A stretch of DNA of 64,000 nt, from contig CM034135.1 of NCBI GenBank assembly GCA_019914995.1, forward strand, positions 4,466,501 to 4,530,500. The letters run 5' to 3'. Origin of the DNA: Acanthochlamys bracteata (taxonomy: Eukaryota; Streptophyta; Magnoliopsida; Pandanales; Velloziaceae). Within the stretch, counting starts at the first letter, position 1, and each line of letters opens with the position of its first letter. This document shows, one piece after another, positions 58,904 through 64,000 of this stretch. Under the pieces are notes generated by a model. That model was given only the letters and a program-made list of their open reading frames with translations, ran no database searches and had not been told where the DNA came from. A program made the position numbers and the translations under genes.

Positions 58904-60317
58904 TTAGGGAGAGAGTAGCATCTGTAGGCTGCTCATTATCAACTTCAAAATCAACCTCGTCAAAGTCATCGTCATTGCCTGAGATTGAGTAAAGTTTGGT
59001 GATGCATTTATGCCCTCATTCGAATTTGGCATCACAGTAAAAACAAAGACCCTTAGCTCGTCGGGCATTGATCTCAATGACGGATAATTGTGAACGAGAT
59101 TTAGAAGGCAGTTGTGTGGTAGATGAATATGCACCAGCACTGGTGTGAGAGTATTGTGGGCTTGTAAGGGATGGGGAAAGTGTAGCGAGCTCTGTTTGGA
59201 TGAAATAAATCGTCCAGATCTCATTGCAGGATGATCTAAGGCAAGTTTCTGCTCAAATAGACGGGCTAGCCGATATGCTTCTTGTAACGTCGTAGGACGA
59301 CATGCCATTACATCTAATGCAATCTTTTGAGATAGTCCCCCACAATACCTTCCAATGAGATCCTTTTCATCCGAAGTTGATAGTCGTATTCGAAGATCCT
59401 CAAAGGCTGCTTGGTACTCCACAACTGACCCTTTTTAGGCTAATTGGTGCAGAGCATAGCTGGGATCTCCTAATACAGTTGGCCCGAAACGATGGAGAAG
59501 AGCATTGGAGAATTTGTCCTAGGAGTGTATTGGTTTGTCCCGCTCAAAATTTTGATACCAACGGTTAGCTTTGCCAAGTAAGTACATGGCGGCAATAGAG
59601 ACCCTTTCTTCAGGTGAAATGTTGTAAATTTTGAAATATTTATTTGTCGAGTATAGCCATTCACAAGGCTCGGTATCGTCAAAAGATGGAAATTTATGCC
59701 GCCCACGATAGTGGTTGTTATGGGGTTCTGAGGGACTCAATGCATGATTGCAGAGGTTTGTATGTGGTGCTGGTTAGTAGTGAGTTGTGATAGAAATTTG
59801 GGGCCGACAGAGGTTGTTTGGGCTGCGGTGTTTTGTACGTTGTTGCTGGATTTGGTGGGCAGCTGAGTTTGTGAACTCAGTGTAGGTAGTAATGGTGGTT
59901 GATTAGAGAGAATAGGAACATGATTTGGTCGGGGCATTGTTGGTAGTGATAACAGTAGTGGGTTGTGAAACCAGTAAGGGAATTGTAGGGTTGTTGGGTG
60001 GGATTTGTTGCCAAGGTTTGGCCAGCGTTCTCGTTGTGGCTACGCATCCACTCTTGAATGAGTTGACCCATCTCCGTGCGTTCTGTGTTCATTTGTGCAA
60101 TCATCAATGTGAAGTTAGTTGCAAGGCTATGGTATTGCTTTTGCCAATTAACTTCTCCTTGTGATCGAGAAGCAGATGCCGGTGATAAGGGTCGTTGTAA
60201 AAAATTTCCTGCATCTACCGATGGTGTCGATGCCAAAGATTTGGGAGATTCGGGCATAGCAGAAGTTGTAGGATCCGCAGGATCGTTGGCTCTTGATATC
60301 ACTTGTTGTGTTTTCAT
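58904..60317 (-). pseudogene. gypsy-1 gag
   Basis: ATG at 60317, just inside the primer site. The start MKTQQVISRANDPADP is followed, after frame changes near 59940 and 59740, by FPSFDDTEPCEWLY, ISPEERVSIAAMYLLGKANR (retrotransposon gag domain), a stop near 59440, DLIGRYCGGLSQKIALDVMA and QEAYRLARLFEQK. A zinc knuckle (GLCFYCDAKF, stop, GHKC) is read near 59000-59050 in another frame. Confidence 0.85.
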
Positions 60318-60684
60318 GTTGAAAACACAATGATGTGTTGGAAGTCTGGAGGAGGATGAAGACAGAAGCTTAGTAGAAGGTGTGCAAAACAGAGAGGAGG
60401 CGCAGCAGTAGAAGAAGGAAAATATATTCGCTGCTTAGGGCGTACATGTATATATCTATTTATACTCTTGCATCATACAAGAGTTTATTCATGACTTAGC
60501 TACCTTTCTAATACAAGAATTTACTTATGGTAATTCTTGCTACAAAATCTTATTGTGATCTTTTACTTCTAATTAGAGGCATGACTGATATAATTGCTTT
60601 GTATATGGCTGGCCTCAAGTTGTGCATCCCGGACAGTTAGCATATTTGTTTGTTATCCGCCTTGGCCGAGCTGCTGATGCAACA
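60304..60684 (-). repeat. 5' LTR of gypsy-1
   Basis: 381 bp, about 96% identical to the 3' LTR by eye. On the element's strand it starts TGTTGCATCAGCAG and ends AACACAACA. It is followed by the primer site. Confidence 0.92.
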
Positions 60685-60689
60685 ACATA

Positions 60690-60980
60690 TGAATGCCACT
60701 GACCTGCACCCGGGTGTAGATCAAATGGCGCCCAGGACACTATCAAAGGTATCCTGGCTGTCCTGAGTTGCACCTAGCTGCTAGCTTTTATCCCACTGTC
60801 CAGGCTTGTGTCCCTTCTTTCCAAATCTCCAGTGAAACATCCTGCGCATCCCTGACACTTGTTCGTCGACCTTCGGCTCCGGCGAGTTCTGCCAATGCGA
60901 CGGGTTCTTGCTCTCTGTCAACATCAGAATGCTCCCATCCTTGTAGGAGCTCCTTCCTCTCTGGACCTGCCATTGTAACA
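60690..60980 (-). repeat. 3' LTR of gypsy-2, inner half
   Basis: On the minus strand starts TGTTACAATGGCAGG directly after a polypurine tract AGAGGGGAAGGGTA (60994-60981). It ends at the gypsy-1 target site; the rest is 55014-55319. Confidence 0.75.
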
Positions 60981-60989
60981 TACCCTTCC

Positions 60990-62080
60990 CCTCTAAGAAA
61001 AGACTCGTCCTCGAGTCTCTGCGTCAACGAGGTTGCCACTAAAGGAGAGATCGTCTCCAATAGTAGCTAATCAGGTAGGACACTGGAAAAATTAGGAGGC
61101 ACGAAGAGAGCATCCTTTAGTTGAGAAACATGAAAAACTGGATGGATGCGAGATGTTGGAGGAAGTTCTAAGCGATAAGCCACTAGACCAATACGTGCCG
61201 TGATCCTAAATGGACCAAAATAACGATATCGTAATTTATGCAACTTCCTAGCAACCAACGAAGCTTGACGATAAGGTTGGAGTTTCAGAAAGACCATGTT
61301 GTTTACTTCAAATTCCAGCTCCCGACGATGTGCATCAGCCTTCTGTTTCATCCTCAGTTGAGCCCGTTGTAGATGAAACTTTAAATCCTTTAAGATAGCA
61401 TCAGTAGGGGGTTGCCCATAGACTGCCTCGAAGGGACTAATGTTAGAGCTGGAGTGAACGCTTGTGTTATACGAAAATTCGGCCCAATGCAGTCAGCGCA
61501 GCCACTGTTTTGGGTGCTCTCCTGTAAAGCAACATAAAAAGTCTCAAGTCTCCGATTCACTACCTCCAATTGCCCATCGGACTGTGGATGATATGCGGTG
61601 CTATGATGAAACGTTGTACCTTGTAACTTATTAAACTCTTGCCACACTGAGCTCAGAAATATAGAATCTCTATCCGATACAATGGTGTTAGGGGTACCAT
61701 GTAAACGAATAATTTCCTTGGCAAAGGCAGATGTAACTTGAGCAGCCGTATATGGGTGTTTTAAGGGAATGAAATGAGCGAACTTGGAAAGGCGATCCAC
61801 CACCACTAAAATAACATCTCGGCCTTCTGATAAGGGCAGTCCCTCGATGAAATCCATAGAGATATCGCTCCAAAGTTTTTCAGGAATTGACAAGGGCTGA
61901 AGCAACCCTGCTGGCTTTAAGGACAGTGACTTAGCTTTTGCACAAGTGATACACCCCTTGATATAGCGCTGAACATCCTTAGTCCTGGCCAATAAAATTG
62001 TTAGCTAATCCTCTTATAAGTTATGAACTGTCCACCATGCCCTCCCACTGCCGAGTTATGAGCTGTTAGATATTCCTGCA
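60990..62080 (-). pseudogene. gypsy-2 integrase and C-terminal tail
   Basis: Zinc-binding remnant (GGHGGQFITYKRIS with a stop, near 62020-62060; CITCAKAK with both Cys kept), catalytic core with [60 protein letters not shown] and STAYHPQSDGQLEVVNRRLE, so all three acidic residues D, D, E are visible. A frame change near 61390-61550 precedes the tail with [36 protein letters not shown], then LEDESFLRGEGYVTM. No chromodomain seen. Confidence 0.85.
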
Positions 62081-62084
62081 AGAT

Positions 62085-63710
62085 CAACTCAAGAGGGGAG
62101 GGGTGAATTGAGTTAATCTATAAAAATTTTCGTTAAGTTTGTAATCCCTATCGCGAGAGCCGACAAATGTCGTGTCGATCTTTGTAACTGCAGAGACAGA
62201 AAGAGTTAGTGTGTTTCTTGTGAAGTGACAAAGAGTAGTGCTCAGGGTATTTAACGTGGTTCGGCAAAACCCCTTTGCCTACATCTACGGTCGCTCTATC
62301 ACCAGAGCCAAAGCTTCACTAGACCTTTAATAAGCTACAAATACACCTAGAGCGAAGTGCTTTGCCAAGCACACATATTCTACCGGGTTTCTTCGCCAAG
62401 ACAACCCCTACCAGCCTCCTGGACACGCCTGTCCCCCTGGCTGATTTGCTAGCACTATTACAAGGTCTAAGAGCTTACACCAAGCTCTACACTGAGCTTT
62501 TACCGGGGTGCCTCAAAGACCACCTTTTAGACTGTCAGTGACAAGTTACAAGAAAATAAATAAGTATTGAGTGCAGGATCTATCTCATGAATGTTGAGTG
62601 TTTAAGCAGTGATTCAGATGAGATGGTCGGAGAGATTCTTGAGAGATTTCTTGATATGATTTGCGTGAAGATTTCTTTGTGTGGAGTAGTCAAGTTCGTG
62701 GCCGTGAGGGGAGTTTTTGTGTAGAGTGGTAGAGTTCTTGTATGTCTCTGTTTTTGCTTGGATTCTCTCTACTTTTGTTTTCTTTTTGTTCTCTCCCTGT
62801 TTTTCTCTATTTCTCCACCGCGTTTTCTCGTTGCTGTGACTCCCTTTTTATAGAACATCTTTCCTGTGCAGGAGCCGTTGAGGAACGTTGCTGTTGGCGC
62901 TCGGTTCTTCACGTCAGAGAAGGAATGGTGTTGTCCAGTGGTTCTTCAGCTGTGTTTGTGCAAAGTCTTTGTTGCATTGAATGCGTTGAAGAGATTTGAA
63001 TTTGTTGCCAACGGTTGAGTGCTTAATTCAGCTAAGCTTCTGTTTGAATTTCGGTGAGCTGATGAGTTGATATAGTATGTCAATAATAAATGCAGTGTAG
63101 GTTGACCGCTTGACTGATCAAGAACTTTGACTGCTTTCTTTCCTTGATTATTGAGCTTCCCTTTTGTGTGAAAGTGAAGATGATTCTAACTCTTGTAAAT
63201 CTTCTATTTGAGGTCCTTGATCCGTTGTGAGTGCAGTGTGATTTTTTGAAGGCAAAGGAAATTTAGTTCTGCAGCGAACATATGGGTTTTGTCCCAAAAC
63301 AGAAGTCTGCATATGCTTGATAGCCAAACAAATTGATCAGAATGTGGTCATTGCATCCTCTGTCCCGTATATTGTTTCTCTGTCCCGCTTGATAGCAACA
63401 TAGCATTGGTCATTATTTAGCTGTGGCATCCTCTGTCCGTATCTTTGTTCTCTGTCCCTTCAAGCGATCGAGCGGTGACCGTGATGTGGCTGTGGCATCC
63501 TCATCCCTGTGTCTTTGTCATACATCCCGGTATGTAGTAGCATAACAGTTGGCTGTATGATGGCTGTTTTTGTCTGCTGTAAATTAAATGATCTTTGTTT
63601 ATCTAATCCTGCAGACTGGTTTTCAGATTATTAGTCTTACATAAATCATAGTTCTTAATTCTTTGTTATCATCAAAATTATCTTTGTATTTTCAACATAA
63701 GCATCAAACA
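62085..63710 (-). mobile_element. Copia-type solo LTR inside gypsy-2
   Basis: On the minus strand starts TGTTTGATGCTTATGTTG with TTTTGATGATAACAAAG soon after, and ends CAATTCACCCCTCCCCTCTT plus GAGTTG. The last 400 bases have the look of a Copia U5 (AACCACGTTAAATACC, CCGGTAAAAGCTC). It interrupts the gypsy-2 polyprotein between LRHQIL and QEYLTAHNSAVGGHGG. The flanks (AAGAT and AAATT/AAAAT) are an imperfect duplication. There is no second LTR and no coding part, so it is a solo LTR of about 1.6 kb. The frame at 62742-62999 is chance. Confidence 0.75.
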
Positions 63711-63713
63711 AAA

Positions 63714-64000
63714 TTTGATGCCTCAATGCCTTGTCATTTAGAATCCACGAGCGTCTACTGTGACATAAAAATCCTTGTACGTTGGACAGCTCTGGATGCT
63801 CACTAGTACCCACTGATTGAAGAAGATTCTGAACAACCGAGTCTTTTGACTGTGCTTGCCTTAAATCATCCCAGAAGGACGATTGCAAAATAGTTATGAC
63901 AGCACAAGAGGCTTCTTGACAGCGCGACAAGGCATCGGCAACAATATTTTCCTTGCCCGCTTTGTATATGATTTGGTAATCATACCCCATTAACTAAACA
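63714..64000 (-). pseudogene. gypsy-2 RNase H/connection segment, partial
   Basis: Reads MGYDYQIIYKAGKENIVADA, LSRCQEASCAVITILQSSFW, DDLRQAQSKDSVVQNLL and DKALRHQIL, then is cut by the solo LTR. It matches the RNase H end and linker of gypsy-1. It begins beyond the right edge. Confidence 0.85.

Larger units (their letters stand above)
55320..60684 (-). mobile_element. Complete but dead Ty3/gypsy element (gypsy-1)
   Basis: A 5365-bp element on the minus strand with two 381-bp LTRs, 55320-55700 (3') and 60304-60684 (5'), and a 5-bp target duplication ACATA (55315-55319 and 60685-60689). The primer site TGATATCAAGAGCC (60301-60288) resembles that for initiator tRNA-Met. The polypurine tract GGGGAGGGGAA (55711-55701) precedes the 3' LTR. 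Gene order is gag, protease, reverse transcriptase, RNase H, integrase, which is Ty3/gypsy. The small size and short LTRs fit the Reina group of chromoviruses, though no chromodomain is seen. The LTRs differ at roughly 15 positions by eye (about 4%), mostly C/T changes. Each gene is broken by stops or frameshifts. It is inserted in the 3' LTR of gypsy-2. Confidence 0.92.
60981..64000 (-). mobile_element. Ty3/gypsy element gypsy-2, continues past right edge
   Basis: Minus-strand element whose 3' LTR (55014-55319 plus 60690-60980) lies in a peroxidase fragment. Inside are the integrase (60990-62080) and, beyond a solo LTR insertion (about 62085-63710), the RNase H end (63714-64000). The reverse transcriptase, protease, gag and 5' LTR should lie to the right of the window. 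Related to gypsy-1 and gypsy-3 in sequence and in its unusual tail. Confidence 0.85.

Noticed and set aside
62742..62999. 85-codon frame with a hydrophobic start
   Set aside because: Lies within the Copia-type solo LTR and has no homologue I recognise.
1..64000. CRISPR arrays, operons, bacterial-type sites
   Set aside because: None are present; introns, snRNA promoters and transposon types show plant nuclear DNA. The regular repeats seen are CACTA subterminal repeats.

Overview
The window is nuclear DNA of a flowering plant, most likely a eudicot. It is AT-rich. Genes have plant-type GT-AG introns. There is a chloroplast RETICULATA-RELATED (DUF3411) gene, U2 snRNA genes with the plant upstream element (RTCCCACATCG-like), fragments of class III peroxidases, and many plant transposons: Ty3/gypsy, Copia LTRs, TRIMs, CACTA, hAT and Tourist-like MITEs. 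I cannot name the species. All coordinates and exon joins were read by eye.

Left part (1-20 kb). AT-rich intergenic DNA with MITEs holds a candidate C/D snoRNA on the minus strand behind a telo-box/TATA promoter (2.1-2.4 kb), a possible 39-residue ORF, a 0.8-kb hAT-like MITE and a frameshifted DUF1517 pseudogene (5.15-6.3 kb). An intact intronless RETICULATA-RELATED gene follows (10.3-11.4 kb, minus), then a large LTR-like relic, then a complete five-exon HINT1-type histidine-triad gene (14.7-18.3 kb, minus) with a decayed TRIM in an intron.

Middle (20-38 kb). Two arms of about 1.5 kb (23.6-25.07 and 33.08-34.56 kb) form a nearly perfect inverted repeat, each carrying one U2 snRNA gene transcribed outward. 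Outside the core the homology continues at clearly lower identity into the last exon of an ELMO/CED-12 gene (34.8-37.2 kb, nine coding exons). A stop-containing relic of that exon sits beside the left arm, so the right side is the source. The 8-kb spacer holds a decayed gypsy element (itself invaded by a TRIM and by a CACTA element that carries a peroxidase fragment), its 3' LTR, a tRNA-Ala(UGC) and a frameshifted UBA2-like fragment.

Right part (38-64 kb). A four-exon gene for a 963-residue coiled-coil protein (41.9-46.4 kb) is followed by 6 kb with no recognised gene, then a 95-residue secreted-peptide candidate with a CLE-like C-terminus (52.6 kb), a cluster of MITEs and a peroxidase fragment. 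That fragment is broken by a gypsy element (gypsy-2) whose 3' LTR is in turn split by a complete but dead gypsy element (gypsy-1, 55.3-60.7 kb, with 5-bp target duplication). Gypsy-2 is also interrupted by a 1.6-kb Copia-type solo LTR and runs off the right edge.

The host genes look like unrelated housekeeping or regulatory genes; I see no operon-like or cluster logic. The most notable structures are the U2-bearing inverted duplication with its sharp identity step, the CACTA element with captured exons, and the CLE-like peptide.
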